Of a stretch of DNA of 64,000 bases, positions 1 to 11,130 are shown piece after piece (position 1 is the first letter of the stretch; each line of letters starts with the position of its first letter). Source of the DNA: Dechloromonas hankyongensis (GTDB lineage: Bacteria; Pseudomonadota; Gammaproteobacteria; Burkholderiales; Rhodocyclaceae); the NCBI RefSeq assembly GCF_022012295.1, contig NZ_JAKLTN010000001.1, positions 186,001 through 250,000 on the forward strand, read 5' to 3'. The position numbers and the translations under genes were made by a program. The notes beneath the pieces are model-generated. The model saw nothing but the letters and a program-made list of their open reading frames with translations. It ran no database searches and was not told the origin of the DNA.

Positions 1-390
<390 letters not shown>

Positions 391-391
<1 letters not shown>

Positions 392-1281
392 CAGGGCCTG
401 GTCCCGCTCAGGCATACCCAGTCCTCACGTACATCGGCCACCTGCAGCGGAATCCATTGCGCATAGATGGCCACGATTTCATCCACCTGCTCGCGCAGGA
501 TGCCCGATAAGGCCAGCCACCCGCCGGAGCGGACATGGGCGCAGATGGCCGGAGCCAGGACGCGCAGCGGATTAGACAGAATGTTGGCCACGACCACATC
601 ATACTCGCCGGCAACCGGCACGGCCGAGTCGGCGAAAAGTGCCGTCACGCCGTTGCGTTCGGCGTTGGCCTTGGCGGCCTCGACCGCTTGCGGGTCGATA
701 TCGACCCCGGCGACATGGCCAGCGCCCAGACGGGCAGCGGCGATGGCCAGGATGCCCGAACCGCAACCGTAGTCGAGTACCGTACAGCCATCGGCAACGT
801 TGCGCTCCAGCCACTCCAGGCACAGCCGAGTGGTCGGATGGGAGCCGGTGCCGAAAGCCATTCCGGGATCGAGAATCAGGTTGATCGCCGCCGGATCGGG
901 CGACTCGTGCCAGGACGGCACGATCCACAACCGCTCGGAAACACGGATCGGATCGAATTGCGACTGGGTCAACTGCACCCAGTTCTGCTCAGCCACCGGT
1001 TCCACGGTAAAAAACGGAACTTCGGCCAGTCCGATGATTTGGGCCGCCTCGCTGAGCACAGCCGCCACGTCGGCATCCGGCTCGAGCAGCACGACGACTT
1101 TCGAACGATTCCAGCCCGGCGTATTGACCGACCCCGGCTCGCCGAATTGCGGCTGCTCGTCCGGCGTACCTGCATCGGCGTCCTCGATGCTGGCCGACAG
1201 CGCTCCCGCCTCAAGCAGGGCGTCGCACATCGGTTCAGCGTGCGACACATCGGTCAGGAAGCTGACATTTTGCCAAGACAT
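391..1281 (-). CDS. prmA: Ribosomal protein L11 methyltransferase PrmA
   Basis: PrmA trimethylates ribosomal protein L11 using S-adenosylmethionine. The 296-residue protein is of normal length. It has an L11-recognition N-terminal domain (about 1-120), GTGSHPTT at 144-151 and the SAM-binding motif LDYGCGSG at 169-176. A downstream VVANIL stretch matches the PrmA-type N-[IL] catalytic loop. The ATG lies two bases beyond the accC stop, and the gene's own stop overlaps the next start. It is therefore part of the aroQ-accB-accC-prmA transcription unit, a common order in betaproteobacteria. Confidence 0.95.
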
Positions 1282-1283
1282 CG

Positions 1284-2642
1284 TTACGACTTGACCTCGT
1301 TCTTGTCGGCCAGCTTGTGCTCCAGATAATGGATGCTGGTGCCGCCTTCGACGAAGCGCGCGTCGAGCATCAATTCCTGGTGCAGCGGGATGTTGGTCTT
1401 GATGCCCTGGATGCTCATTTCGGACAGCGCAATACGCATGCGGCGGATGGCCTGCTCGCGGGTATCGCCATAAGAAATGACCTTGGCGACCATCGAATCG
1501 TAGTGCGGCGGAACGCGATAGCCCTGGTAGATATGGGAATCGACGCGGATGCCCGGGCCGCCCGGCGGATGGTAGAACTCGATATTGCCGGGAGAAGGCA
1601 CGAACGTGAAGGGATCTTCGGCGTTGATGCGGCATTCGATGGCATGGCCACGGAAGGCGATGTCCTTCTGCTTGTAGCGCAGCTTTTCGCCGGCTGCCAC
1701 CCGGATTTGTTCCTGGACGATATCGACACCGGTGATCATTTCGGTCACCGGATGCTCGACCTGGACGCGGGTGTTCATTTCGATGAAGTAGAACTCACCG
1801 TTCTCGTACAGGAATTCGAAGGTACCGGCGCCGCGGTAACCGATCTTGCGGCAGGCTTCGGCGCAGCGTTCGCCGATACGGGAAATAAGACGGGCCGGAA
1901 TATGCGGCGCCGGCGCTTCCTCGATCACCTTCTGGTGGCGGCGCTGCATGGAGCAATCGCGCTCGCCGAGGTAGATGGCGTTCTTGAATTCGTCGGCCAG
2001 CACCTGGATTTCCACATGGCGCGGATTTTCCAGATACTTTTCCATGTAAACCGCCGGATTGCCGAAGAAACTGTTGGCCTCCTGACGGGTCAGCTGGACG
2101 GCATTGACCAGCGCGGCTTCGGTATGCACGACGCGCATGCCGCGACCACCACCGCCGCCGGCGGCCTTGATGATCACCGGATAACCGACGGCACGGGCGA
2201 TCTTGACGATTTCCTTGGGGTCTTCCGGCAATGCGCCGTCGGAACCCGGCACGCAGGGCACGCCGGCCGCCTTCATGGCATCCTTGGCCGACACCTTGTC
2301 GCCCATCAGGCGGATGGTTTCGGCGCGCGGACCGATGAAGACGAAACCGGAAGTCTCGACGCGCTCGGCAAAATCGGCATTTTCGGACAGGAAGCCGTAG
2401 CCCGGGTGGATGGCCTGGGCATCGGTCACTTCGGCTGCGGAAATGATGGCCGGGACGTTCAGATAGCTGAGCGAGGAGGCGGCAGGGCCGATACAGACCG
2501 ATTCGTCGGCCAGCTTGACGTACTTGGCATCGCGGTCGGCCTCGGAGTGCACGACGACCGTCTTGATGCCCAGTTCGCGACAGGCGCGCTGAATGCGCAG
2601 GGCGATCTCACCGCGATTGGCAATAAGGACTTTTTCAAACAT
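1284..2642 (-). CDS. accC: Acetyl-CoA carboxylase, biotin carboxylase subunit
   Basis: AccC carboxylates biotin on AccB using ATP and bicarbonate, the first half-reaction of acetyl-CoA carboxylase in fatty acid synthesis. The protein has 452 residues (E. coli 449). It starts [17 protein letters not shown], has the ATP-grasp glycine loop after K159 (GGGGGRGM, 162-169), the [11 protein letters not shown] segment and [14 protein letters not shown]. It lies ten bases downstream of accB and is followed directly by prmA. Confidence 0.98.
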   Translation of the reverse strand: MFEKVLIANRGEIALRIQRACRELGIKTVVVHSEADRDAKYVKLADESVCIGPAASSLSYLNVPAIISAAEVTDAQAIHPGYGFLSENADFAERVETSGFVFIGPRAETIRLMGDKVSAKDAMKAAGVPCVPGSDGALPEDPKEIVKIARAVGYPVIIKAAGGGGGRGMRVVHTEAALVNAVQLTRQEANSFFGNPAVYMEKYLENPRHVEIQVLADEFKNAIYLGERDCSMQRRHQKVIEEAPAPHIPARLISRIGERCAEACRKIGYRGAGTFEFLYENGEFYFIEMNTRVQVEHPVTEMITGVDIVQEQIRVAAGEKLRYKQKDIAFRGHAIECRINAEDPFTFVPSPGNIEFYHPPGGPGIRVDSHIYQGYRVPPHYDSMVAKVISYGDTREQAIRRMRIALSEMSIQGIKTNIPLHQELMLDARFVEGGTSIHYLEHKLADKNEVKS

Positions 2643-2652
2643 GGCGGCTGTC

Positions 2653-3111
2653 TCAGCCGATCACGAACAGCGGTTCGCCGAATTCGACCGGTTCGCCGTT
2701 ATCGAGCAGGATGGCCTTGACGACGCCGGAAGCGTCGGCTTCGATCTCGTTGAGCAGCTTCATGGCTTCGATGATGCACAGGGTTTCGCCCTGCTTGACG
2801 GTCTGGCCGACCTGCACGAAGGCATCGGCGCCCGGCGACGGCGAGCGGTAGAAGGTCCCGACCATCGGCGACTTGACGATGTGGCCTTCCGGAAGCTCAT
2901 CCTCGTCGTCCAGATTGACCGACGAAGCGGCGGGTGCAGCACCGGCAACCGGCATGGCTGCCGGCATCATGTATTGCTGCATCGGGGCAGCGGCGACGGC
3001 GCCGTAATGCTTGGCGATACGCACCTTCTCTTCGCCTTCGGTGACTTCCAGTTCCGAGATGCCGGATTCCTGAACGAGGTCGATAAGTTTCTTGAGTTTG
3101 CGCAGATCCAT
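2653..3111 (-). CDS. accB: Acetyl-CoA carboxylase biotin carboxyl carrier protein
   Basis: AccB carries the biotin that shuttles CO2 between AccC and the carboxyltransferase. It has 152 residues with the usual architecture: an N-terminal segment beginning [14 protein letters not shown], an Ala/Pro-rich flexible linker (about 45-75) and a C-terminal biotinyl domain. The biotinylated lysine is K118 in [10 protein letters not shown]. It is cotranscribed with accC immediately downstream. Confidence 0.98.
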   Translation of the reverse strand: MDLRKLKKLIDLVQESGISELEVTEGEEKVRIAKHYGAVAAAPMQQYMMPAAMPVAGAAPAASSVNLDDEDELPEGHIVKSPMVGTFYRSPSPGADAFVQVGQTVKQGETLCIIEAMKLLNEIEADASGVVKAILLDNGEPVEFGEPLFVIG

Positions 3112-3167
3112 GAAGAACTCCTGTTGATTGCGTTCGCAGAACGCAAAAGCAGCCGGCCGAAGCCTGG

Positions 3168-3647
3168 CTATTCGAGATTAAGCTTGTTGAGCAGGTATTC
3201 GAGAGCGAGGCGATAGCCCTCGTGACCCAGGCCGCAGATAACGCCGATGGCCAGGTCGGAAAAATACGAGTGATGCCGGAAGGGTTCGCGGGCATGCACG
3301 TTGGACAGATGCACTTCGACGAAGGGAATGGCCACGCCAGCCAGCGCATCGCGCAGCGCCACGCTGGTATGCGTATAGGCCGCCGGATTGATGATGATCG
3401 CCCGCACGCCCTGCTCGCGGGCGGCATGGATGCGTTCGATCAACGCGCCTTCGTGATTGCTCTGAAAGGATTCCAGGTCGACACCAGCCCGCTCGGCCAT
3501 CCGGGCCAGAGCCATATCGATGTCGGAGAGGGTGACGCTGCCATAGTGCTCCGGCTCGCGGGTGCCCAACAGGTTCAGGTTGGGACCGTGCAGGACCAGG
3601 ATACGGGACTTTTCGGCTGACTTGGAAGTGGATTTTCGCTTCGTCAT
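3168..3647 (-). CDS. aroQ: Type II 3-dehydroquinate dehydratase
   Basis: AroQ converts 3-dehydroquinate to 3-dehydroshikimate in aromatic amino acid synthesis. The class II fold is recognised from [17 protein letters not shown] (catalytic tyrosine), [28 protein letters not shown] and the histidine-containing [17 protein letters not shown]. The 159-residue length is slightly above the usual 145-150 because of a Lys/Ser-rich N-terminal extension ([14 protein letters not shown]). It heads the accBC-prmA cluster, 56 bases upstream of accB. Confidence 0.96.
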   Translation of the reverse strand: MTKRKSTSKSAEKSRILVLHGPNLNLLGTREPEHYGSVTLSDIDMALARMAERAGVDLESFQSNHEGALIERIHAAREQGVRAIIINPAAYTHTSVALRDALAGVAIPFVEVHLSNVHAREPFRHHSYFSDLAIGVICGLGHEGYRLALEYLLNKLNLE

Positions 3648-3686
3648 AGCTGCAAGTTTGCCGCAAATCGCAGCATTTTGTCCAGC

Positions 3687-4277
3687 TTATTCCGAAATCA
3701 AGACCCTCAGGGCATCGGCGCGGATGCGGTCGCGTGGCCGGCCATCGCGGAACTTCAGGGCCACCCGTTCAAGATGCGGCGGCATGATAACAAGGTTGGC
3801 GTCGGCTGTGTCGGTTTCCATGACCAGAACCGCCTCGACCCGCTCATTGCGCGGGTCGACATGATCGACATCGATGCCACGATTGAGCAGGAAAATCTCG
3901 ACCTCCTTGGCGCTGTCGGCAAAGAGCAGGATGTCGATATGCGAATACTCACCGGCCGTGCCGTCGAGCACCGATCCGGTCAGGTAGGGATTGAACGGCG
4001 CCAGTAATTCGAGCAGGTCAAGCGCCGTCTGGCGCATGGCGAGCAACATCTGCTCGTGCTCTTCGCCTTGATACAGGCTGCGGTAGGCGCGCAGTTCGGC
4101 CTCGACCTCGGCGTTGTCAGGGAATTGCGTATGCTCGGGCAGGCCCAACTGGCGGGCCGCCTTCTTCTTGGCCAGATGGAAATCGGAAATGCCATCCTCG
4201 GCCATCAGGCGGGCGGCGGCGCTGGCGATGCTGGCCCGGGTGCCGTGGCTCGGGCGTTGCCTTTCGTGACGGGTCAT
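3687..4277 (-). CDS. Conserved protein with nucleotidyltransferase-like core
   Basis: This 196-residue protein begins MTRHERQRPSHGTRASIAS. The N-terminal half is helical (AARLMAEDGISDFHLAKKKAARQLGL). The C-terminal half contains GSVLDGTAGEYSHIDILLFAD, which resembles the GS...DhD signature of minimal nucleotidyltransferases, although only the distal acidic pair is clear. Activity and substrate are unknown. It is divergent from mpl, with about 50 bases between the two starts. A TTG at 4292 would add five residues; the ATG at 4277 is preferred. Confidence 0.7.
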   Translation of the reverse strand: MTRHERQRPSHGTRASIASAAARLMAEDGISDFHLAKKKAARQLGLPEHTQFPDNAEVEAELRAYRSLYQGEEHEQMLLAMRQTALDLLELLAPFNPYLTGSVLDGTAGEYSHIDILLFADSAKEVEIFLLNRGIDVDHVDPRNERVEAVLVMETDTADANLVIMPPHLERVALKFRDGRPRDRIRADALRVLISE

Positions 4278-4328
4278 GGCGGACTCGATCAAGGTAGAAT
4301 CGCCCCCATTCTAACGGGTCTATGTGAC

Positions 4329-5675
4329 ATGCACATTCATATTCTGGGTATCTGCGGCACCTTCATGGGCGGCATTGCACAACTGGCGGTCGACTCCGGC
4401 CACAAGGTCACCGGCTGCGACGCCAACGTCTATCCGCCGATGAGCGACCAATTGCGCGACGCCGGCATCGAACTGATTGAAGGCTTCGCCGCCGACCAAC
4501 TGGCCCTGAGCCCGGATATTTTCGTGATCGGCAATGCGGTGTCGCGCGGCAATCCGCTGCTCGAAGCCATTCTCGACAAGGGCCTGCCCTACGTCTCCGG
4601 CCCGCAATGGCTGGCCGAGAACGTGTTGCAGGGACGCTGGGTACTCGGCGTCGCCGGCACGCACGGCAAGACGACGACCAGCTCGATGCTGGCCTGGATA
4701 CTGGAAGACGCCAACATGGCGCCCGGCTTCCTGATCGGCGGCGTGCCGCTCAATTTCGGCGTTTCGGCCCGCCTCGGCGACACGCCGTTCTTCGTCATCG
4801 AAGCCGACGAATACGACACGGCTTTCTGCGACAAGCGGTCCAAGTTCGTCCATTACCGGCCGCGGACTGCCGTGCTGAACAATCTCGAATTCGATCACGC
4901 CGACATTTTCAGCGATCTGGCGGCCATCGAGACGCAATTCCACCATCTGGTGCGCACCCTGCCGCAATCCGGCCTCATCGTTTCCAATGCCGCCGAAGCC
5001 AGCCTGGAGCGTGTGCTGGCGCGCGGCTGCTGGACGCCGGTCGAGCGTTTCAACGATCCGGCCGGCTATCGCGTCAGCGGCGACGACGCGCGCGGCGAAC
5101 TGGTCTTGCACGGCCCGGAGGGGGTCATTGGCCGCAGCCGCTGGAATCTGTCTGGCGAACACAATCGCGCCAACGCCTGCGCCGCGCTGCTCGCCGCCCG
5201 CCATGTCGGCGTGCCGCTGGCCCAGGGGCTGGAGGCGCTGTCGCGCTTCGAGAACGTCAAACGGCGCATGGAAGTGCGCGGTGAAGTGCGCGGCGTCACC
5301 GTCTATGACGACTTCGCCCACCACCCGACCGCCATCGCCACCACCGTCGCCGGCCTGCGCCGCAAGGTCGGCAAGGCGCGCATCCTGGCCGTGCTCGAAC
5401 CGCGCTCCAACACGATGAAGCTGGGCACGATGAAATCCCAGTTGCCGGACAGCCTGCGCGAAGTCGACGCCGCTTTCTGCTACGCCGGCAACCTGGGCTG
5501 GGATGCCCGCGAAGCGCTGGCCCCGATGGGCGAACGGGCCATCGTCGAGGAAAACCTCGACCGCCTGGTCGATCAAGTCACCCTGGCCGCGCAACCGGGC
5601 GACCACATCCTGGTCATGAGCAACGGCGGTTTCGGCGGCATCCACGGCAAGTTGCTGAACGCCCTGGCGGATTAA
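4329..5675 (+). CDS. mpl: UDP-N-acetylmuramate:L-Ala-gamma-D-Glu-meso-DAP ligase (Mpl)
   Basis: Mpl reattaches the recycled murein tripeptide to UDP-MurNAc in cytoplasmic peptidoglycan recycling. The 448-residue protein matches the family length. It begins MHIHILGICGTFMGGIA, has the Mur-ligase ATP loop GTHGKTT at 110-116, the EADEYDTAF motif and FDHADIF, the substrate-side segment DDFAHHPTAI and a C-terminal MSNGGFGGIHGKLL. The open frame extends further upstream, but the MHIHILG start matches homologues. A terminator hairpin follows. Confidence 0.96.
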   Translation: MHIHILGICGTFMGGIAQLAVDSGHKVTGCDANVYPPMSDQLRDAGIELIEGFAADQLALSPDIFVIGNAVSRGNPLLEAILDKGLPYVSGPQWLAENVLQGRWVLGVAGTHGKTTTSSMLAWILEDANMAPGFLIGGVPLNFGVSARLGDTPFFVIEADEYDTAFCDKRSKFVHYRPRTAVLNNLEFDHADIFSDLAAIETQFHHLVRTLPQSGLIVSNAAEASLERVLARGCWTPVERFNDPAGYRVSGDDARGELVLHGPEGVIGRSRWNLSGEHNRANACAALLAARHVGVPLAQGLEALSRFENVKRRMEVRGEVRGVTVYDDFAHHPTAIATTVAGLRRKVGKARILAVLEPRSNTMKLGTMKSQLPDSLREVDAAFCYAGNLGWDAREALAPMGERAIVEENLDRLVDQVTLAAQPGDHILVMSNGGFGGIHGKLLNALAD

Positions 5676-5685
5676 ACCAACCGCT

Positions 5686-5707
5686 ATTCCGCGCAGGCGG
5701 GAACGAC
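5686..5707. repeat. Degenerate ATTCC...GGGAA short intergenic repeat
   Basis: The short inverted sequence ATTCCGCGCAGGCGGGAACG lies just after the mpl stop. It resembles the ATTCCCGC...GCGGGAAT repeats scattered between genes in many betaproteobacteria (dRS3-like in Neisseria). A related copy lies at 28882-28904. Confidence 0.45.
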
Positions 5708-5713
5708 GCATAC

Positions 5714-5746
5714 AAAAAAGCCGCCGGAAATTCCGGCGGCTTTTTT
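5714..5746. terminator. Bidirectional intrinsic terminator between mpl and maeB
   Basis: A GC-rich hairpin (arms GCCGCCGGAA and TTCCGGCGGC) is flanked by a run of six A on the left and six T on the right. It can therefore terminate transcripts from both convergent genes. Confidence 0.92.
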
Positions 5747-5769
5747 CATTGGGCGACTACCGGACGGAA

Positions 5770-8046
5770 TCAGCGTTCCATCGACTCCACGACAGCCAGA
5801 GCCGTCATATTAACCAGACGACGCACGGTGGCGGTCGAGGTCAGCACGTGCACCGGACGCGCCGCGCCGAGCAGGATGGGGCCGATGGTCACGCCTTCGC
5901 CACCGGTCATCTTGATCAGGTTGTACGAGATGTTGGCCGCGTCGATATTCGGCATGACCAGCAGGTTGGCCTCGCCGGTGAGCGGGGAGTCCGGATTGGC
6001 TTCACGGCGGATGTCTTCATTCAGCGCCGAATCGCCGTGCATTTCGCCATCGACTTCCAGCTCGCCGGCCGACATGGCCGAAACCAACCCAGCGGCCTTG
6101 CTCATCTTGCGCGCCGACTCGGAATTGCTGGAACCGAAATTGGAGTGCGACAGCAGCGCGACCTTCGGGTGGCTGCCGAAGCGTTTGACCTGTTCGGCCG
6201 CCATCAGGGTCATTTCGGCGATTTCCTCGGCGCTCGGATTTTCGTTCACATGCGTGTCGCAGATGAAGAGCGAGCGACCGGGCAGCATCAGGTAGTTCAT
6301 GGCGGCCAGCGTATTGACGCCATGACGCTTGCCGATGATTTCGCGGATCACGCCGAGGTGGTGGCTGTACTGGCCAGTCATGCCGCAGATCATGCCGTCG
6401 GCATAGCCCAGCTTGAGCAGCATGGCGCCGATCACGGTCGGCTTGCGGCGCATGGCTTCCTTGGCGATGGCCGGCGTGACGCCACGGCGTGAATTCAGCT
6501 TGTGGTAAGCCGACCAGCACTCGCGGTAGCGTTCGTCGGATTCCGGATTGACGATGTCGAAATCGGCGCCCGGACGGATGCGCAGATTGGCTTTTTCCAG
6601 ACGGCGTTCGATGACTTCCGGACGGCCGATGAGGATCGGGCGGGCGAATTTTTCCTCGATCACGACCTGAACGGCACGCAATACGCGCTCATCTTCGCCT
6701 TCCGTGTAAATAATGCGCTTGCCCTTGGCCTGACGGGCGGCCTGGAAAATGGCGCGCATGCCGACACCGGTGTGATAGACGAATTCCGACAGCTTGGCGC
6801 GGTAGGCGGCCCAGTCGGTGATCGGCCGGGTGGCGACACCGGAATCCATGGCGGCTTGCGCCACGGCCGGGGCGATCTTGACGATCAGGCGCGGGTCGAA
6901 AGGCTTCGGAATCAGGTATTCCGGGCCGAAATTCAGGTCGTGGCCGGGATAGGCCATGGCCACTTCGTCGGTCACTTCGGCTTCGGCCAATTCGGCGATG
7001 GCGCGCACCGAGGCCATCTTCATTTCTTCGGTAATGCGGGTGGCGCCGACATCGAGCGCGCCGCGGAAGATGAAGGGGAAGCACAGCACGTTATTGACCT
7101 GGTTCACGTAGTCAGAACGGCCGGTGGCGATGATGGCGTCCGGACAGACTTCCTTGACCAGTTCCGGCATGATTTCCGGGGTCGGGTTGGCCAGTGCGAA
7201 GATCATCGGCTTGGCGGCCATGGTCTTGATCATGTCCTGCTTGACGACACCGGCGGTGGACAGGCCGAGGAAGACGTCAGCGCCGACCATGGCGTCGGAC
7301 AGGGTGCGCTTGTCGGTATTCTGGGCGTAACGGGCTTTGGTTGCATCCATGCCACCCGGACGGTCGACGTAGATCACGCCCTTGGAGTCGCAGACGGTGA
7401 TGTTCTCGCGCTTGACGCCGAGATCGCACCACAGGTTCAGGCAGGAAATGGCGGCGGCGCCGGCGCCCGAGCAGACGACCTTGATCTCGTCGATCTTCTT
7501 GCCGACGATCTTCAGGCCGTTGAGCATGGCGGCGGCGGAAATGATGGCCGTACCGTGCTGGTCGTCGTGGAAGACCGGAATGCTCATCCGTTCCTTCAGC
7601 TTCTCCTCGATGTAGAAGCATTCCGGCGCCTTGATGTCTTCCAGGTTGATGCCGCCGAGCGTCGGCTCCATGGCGGCGATCATGTCGATCAGCTTGTCTG
7701 GATCGTTTTCGGCCAGTTCGATGTCGAAAACGTCGATGCCGGCGAACTTCTTGAACAGGCAACCCTTGCCTTCCATCACCGGCTTGGCGGCCAGCGGGCC
7801 GATGTTGCCGAGGCCGAGCACGGCGGTGCCGTTGGTGATGACGCCAACTAGGTTGGCGCGCGAAGTCATTTCAGCCGCCGTGGCCGGATCTTCGACGATC
7901 AGGTCGCAGGCCGCGGCGACGCCCGGAGAGTAGGCCAGCGCCAGGTCGCGCTGGTTGGTCAGGCCCTTGGTCGGGCGGACAGAAATCTTGCCGGGGGTGG
8001 GCCAGCGATGGTATTCGAGTGCGGCTTCGCGCAAATCCTTTTCCAC
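5770..8046 (-). CDS. maeB: NADP-dependent malic enzyme (malic enzyme-phosphotransacetylase fusion)
   Basis: MaeB decarboxylates malate to pyruvate with NADP+ and supplies NADPH. The 758-residue protein has the MaeB layout: a catalytic malic-enzyme part (about 1-420, with [24 protein letters not shown] and the cofactor-binding GAGAAAISC) followed by a phosphotransacetylase-like domain (about 430-758), usually regulatory and responsive to acetyl-CoA. The start is GTG; an AAGGAG ribosome-binding site five bases upstream decides it. It is monocistronic and ends at the shared terminator. Confidence 0.95.
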   Translation of the reverse strand: MEKDLREAALEYHRWPTPGKISVRPTKGLTNQRDLALAYSPGVAAACDLIVEDPATAAEMTSRANLVGVITNGTAVLGLGNIGPLAAKPVMEGKGCLFKKFAGIDVFDIELAENDPDKLIDMIAAMEPTLGGINLEDIKAPECFYIEEKLKERMSIPVFHDDQHGTAIISAAAMLNGLKIVGKKIDEIKVVCSGAGAAAISCLNLWCDLGVKRENITVCDSKGVIYVDRPGGMDATKARYAQNTDKRTLSDAMVGADVFLGLSTAGVVKQDMIKTMAAKPMIFALANPTPEIMPELVKEVCPDAIIATGRSDYVNQVNNVLCFPFIFRGALDVGATRITEEMKMASVRAIAELAEAEVTDEVAMAYPGHDLNFGPEYLIPKPFDPRLIVKIAPAVAQAAMDSGVATRPITDWAAYRAKLSEFVYHTGVGMRAIFQAARQAKGKRIIYTEGEDERVLRAVQVVIEEKFARPILIGRPEVIERRLEKANLRIRPGADFDIVNPESDERYRECWSAYHKLNSRRGVTPAIAKEAMRRKPTVIGAMLLKLGYADGMICGMTGQYSHHLGVIREIIGKRHGVNTLAAMNYLMLPGRSLFICDTHVNENPSAEEIAEMTLMAAEQVKRFGSHPKVALLSHSNFGSSNSESARKMSKAAGLVSAMSAGELEVDGEMHGDSALNEDIRREANPDSPLTGEANLLVMPNIDAANISYNLIKMTGGEGVTIGPILLGAARPVHVLTSTATVRRLVNMTALAVVESMER

Positions 8047-8202
8047 GAAATCTCCTTGGCGTTCGGGTTAGGGAAAACCCTGTAGGTTACTCCAAAGGGT
8101 CGCCGCCGTGAAGCGCAAGAATGACGGAAAAATCTACGTGTATTCCGCAGGCTCGCCGGAAAAATGCGCGTACGGAGGCATCTACCGCCCTGAATTCGGG
8201 AT

Positions 8203-10272
8203 TCAGAAACGGTAGGACAGGGTCAGGCGCAGGCTGCGCGGCTCGGTGGGATGGATGTGGCGGTCGGCAGTCGGGGCCGCCTCTCCCCGCAGTTGCGAGT
8301 CGTACCAGTACTCGATGTCATTCACCTTGCGGTCGAACAGGTTGTAGACATCGAGCGCCAATTGGGTCCGCGCATCGCACTTGTAGCCAACGCGCAGGTT
8401 GGTCAGCGCCGAGCCGCCGGAACGCACCGAGTTGTCCTCGATCAGCGGGCGCGGTCCGAAATAACGCAGGCGCAAGGCGCCGAACCATGGGCCGAGGTGG
8501 TCGAGCGTGACGCCGATATTGGCCGTCGTCGTCACCGCTCCCGGGATGTAGTCGCCAACCAGCTGATCATGATCGCGGAAACGGGCATGCGACCAGGCGA
8601 GGTCGGCGTCGATCGCCAGCCAGTCGGACAGTACGTAGAAATTGGTCCATTCGACGCCGTAGCGGCGCGACGGGCGTGACGGTTCGGTGGTGCCGGCATC
8701 GCCGACGAAAAGCAGTTCGGAAGCGGCATTGAGTTGCCACAAGGCAAGCGTAGACTGCCAGCCGGGCAGCGGTTCGCTGCGTACCCCGACTTCGTGGCCG
8801 CGAGTGCGGACCAGCGGCTTGACGTTCTGCACCGGCTTCATGCCATCGGCCGGATCGACCTTGATGGTCGCTCCCCGGGCGTCATTGGAATGAAAGCCGT
8901 GGCCGTAGTTCAGGTACAGCTCGGTTTTCCGCCACGGACCGAAGATCAGCGCCAGCTTGGGGGTCACCATCTGGTCGCTGGCCTGGCCGGAGTTGGCGGC
9001 GATATTGCTGTCGACGGTGAAGTCGTAGGCATCGGCGCGCAGCCCCTGCACGGAGCGGAACCACTCGCTCCACCGCGTTTCGTTCTGCGCCCACAAGCCC
9101 AGGCTGCGCTGCGTCACCCGGTCCTCGCGGACGGTACCCACCGTCTGGCGGGCCGAGGCGGCGTAGAGGCCGACCGGGTCGAGGCGATCAGCCCGCCCCT
9201 GCAGGCCGATGCTGTTCTCGACCTCGAAACCGGCCCAGCGGCCGAACACCGCATGCGACAACGCGAAGCCGCCGGCCTGCCGGCGCTCGCCCTGCTTGAA
9301 CTGGTCGCCGGTAGCGCAGCTGCCGGTGCTGGCGACATCGTTCAGGCAATACTGGAAATTGGACCACAGATCGAGGCTGGACTTCAGTGCCCAGACGTTG
9401 GCCTTGGTTTGCGCATTGGTCCACCGCTTGGCCCATTCGCCGGACAAGCTGTAGCGGCTGGTTTCGCCGCCGGTGGTAGGGTCCAGCGTGCCGAAGCGGC
9501 CGACCAAGCCGCTGTCGATGGCGCGCTGGGCGACCTGGTCGGTTGAAATCCATTTACCGCGGTAGGCCATGCCGGTCAGCGCAAAGCCGTCGTTGCGCGT
9601 GCCCTGGCTGTAACGCAGCACGCCGTTGAACTTGCTGTAATTCTCGGCCACTTCCCACGGCCCGTCGTTGTGGAACAGTTCCAGGCCGTAGAGCAAATGG
9701 CCACTCGCCAGTTCCGGCGAGCCGGCGAGCAGGCTGCGGGCATAGCCATGGACGCCGAGGGTGACTTGCGCCAGCGAGGTATCCAGACGGCGGAAATAGT
9801 CGATATGCGCCGCGCCGGCCGACGAAAAATCTCCCTCCTCGGCGAAATACGGCCCCTTGCGGAAGGCGATGCGTTCGACCAGTTCCGGAATCAGGAAATT
9901 GAGATCGGTATAGCCCTGGCCGTGGGCATGGGTGGGCATGTTGACCGGCACGCCGCCGACGGTGGTGGCGAAATCGGTACCGTGGTCGAGATTGAAGCCG
10001 CGCAGGAAATACTGGTTGGCCTTGCCGTCGCCCGCATGCTGGGTGACGATCAGGCCGGGCACCATTTCCAGCGCCTCGCCAGGACGCAGGAGAGGCACGG
10101 TGAGCAGGCGCTGGCTGGAGACCACGCCTTCGCTGCCAGCGGCGGCGATGCCTTCGAGATTTTCAGCCCGGGCGCGCACTTCTACGGCGGACAACTCGGC
10201 CGACTCGTGGGCGCCGGCACCCGCCATCGCCAGCAACAGATATGAATAAATTAATTTTCTTCTTATTTTCAT
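8203..10272 (-). CDS. TonB-dependent outer-membrane receptor, probably for nickel
   Basis: This 689-residue receptor has a short signal peptide (MKIRRKLIYSYLLLAMAGAGA), a plug domain (RPGEALEMVPGLIVTQHAGD, then NQYFLRGFNLDHGTDFA) and a 22-strand-type barrel ending in the aromatic YRF typical of outer-membrane proteins. The plug resembles receptors of the metal/cobalamin group. It begins 41 bases after the nickel permease gene, so the two are probably one transcript under the NikR-like operator at 11131. Nickel or a nickel chelate is therefore the likely substrate; this is inferred from context. The frame is open upstream, but ATG at 10272 gives the signal peptide. Confidence 0.85.
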   Translation of the reverse strand: MKIRRKLIYSYLLLAMAGAGAHESAELSAVEVRARAENLEGIAAAGSEGVVSSQRLLTVPLLRPGEALEMVPGLIVTQHAGDGKANQYFLRGFNLDHGTDFATTVGGVPVNMPTHAHGQGYTDLNFLIPELVERIAFRKGPYFAEEGDFSSAGAAHIDYFRRLDTSLAQVTLGVHGYARSLLAGSPELASGHLLYGLELFHNDGPWEVAENYSKFNGVLRYSQGTRNDGFALTGMAYRGKWISTDQVAQRAIDSGLVGRFGTLDPTTGGETSRYSLSGEWAKRWTNAQTKANVWALKSSLDLWSNFQYCLNDVASTGSCATGDQFKQGERRQAGGFALSHAVFGRWAGFEVENSIGLQGRADRLDPVGLYAASARQTVGTVREDRVTQRSLGLWAQNETRWSEWFRSVQGLRADAYDFTVDSNIAANSGQASDQMVTPKLALIFGPWRKTELYLNYGHGFHSNDARGATIKVDPADGMKPVQNVKPLVRTRGHEVGVRSEPLPGWQSTLALWQLNAASELLFVGDAGTTEPSRPSRRYGVEWTNFYVLSDWLAIDADLAWSHARFRDHDQLVGDYIPGAVTTTANIGVTLDHLGPWFGALRLRYFGPRPLIEDNSVRSGGSALTNLRVGYKCDARTQLALDVYNLFDRKVNDIEYWYDSQLRGEAAPTADRHIHPTEPRSLRLTLSYRF

Positions 10273-10313
10273 CGTTAAAAAGCCGGCATCCGACCATCCC
10301 CCTCGGAAGGCGC

Positions 10314-11123
10314 TTAGGCCAGGGCCGGCCGGCGCGTCAGACGCACGGCCGCGATGAAGCTGAGGGCGATGATGGCGACCAGCGTGAAGCCGAACACCAG
10401 TTCCTTGCCCTCGCTCCACGCATCGATGGCCGGCGACAGCATCTTGGCGGCGCCGAAGGCGGCGACCAGCAGGCTGACGCCGGAAACGACCAAGCCCATG
10501 ACGCGCGAAGCGATCAGCGCCACCTGGTCGGCACGGGCGATCAGCCGGGCGATCCACAAGCCGTTGATGCCGTCGGTGAGCAGCATGCCAAGCATGAACA
10601 GCGCGGCGAGCAGCAGAGCGTGCTGCCAGCCGCCGAATTGCGTGGCGGTCAGCGCGAAAAAGGCGGCTTGCGACAGGGTATCGAAGGACAGGGCGAACAG
10701 TGCGCCGACCAGGGCGACCAGCCCGGGATGCGAGACGTGGCGCAGGCTGCCGAGCAGGCGCCCCTTGACGCCGACTGGCTGCACCACCTGATCCGGCTCG
10801 GCGCGCAGCACGGCGGCCAGATTCAGGCTGCCCAGGGCGACGAGGAAGCCGATGGAAATGACGGCACCCAAGGTACCGAACCATTCGGGCACCGCCCACT
10901 GGCCGGCCAGCGCCGACACGCCCAGCGCAATGGCCATCACTACGGCGCCGTGGCCGAGCGAGAACAGCGTGCCGCAGTAACGGGCCAGCCCAGGGCGGGT
11001 ACGGGCGTTGTAGCGGGTCAGGCCGTCGATGGTCGCCAGGTGGTCGGCGTCGAAACCGTGCTTCATGCCGAGCACGAAGGTCAGGATCAGCAGCGACAGC
11101 CAGTCGGAAGGCAAGTTTTCCAT
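10314..11123 (-). CDS. NiCoT-type nickel/cobalt permease
   Basis: This inner-membrane metal permease has 269 residues from ATG 11123. The NiCoT signature in the first helices reads GMKHGFDADHLATIDGLTRY, with the essential H-x4-D-H arrangement. Further conserved stretches are LFSLGHGAVV and LFALSFDTLSQAAFFAL. About seven to eight hydrophobic helices are visible. The first in-frame ATG (11159) would place the NikR-like operator inside the coding region, so the inner ATG is preferred. Neighbouring nikR and hydrogenase genes point to nickel rather than cobalt. Confidence 0.88.
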   Translation of the reverse strand: MENLPSDWLSLLILTFVLGMKHGFDADHLATIDGLTRYNARTRPGLARYCGTLFSLGHGAVVMAIALGVSALAGQWAVPEWFGTLGAVISIGFLVALGSLNLAAVLRAEPDQVVQPVGVKGRLLGSLRHVSHPGLVALVGALFALSFDTLSQAAFFALTATQFGGWQHALLLAALFMLGMLLTDGINGLWIARLIARADQVALIASRVMGLVVSGVSLLVAAFGAAKMLSPAIDAWSEGKELVFGFTLVAIIALSFIAAVRLTRRPALA

Positions 11124-11130
11124 AGGCACC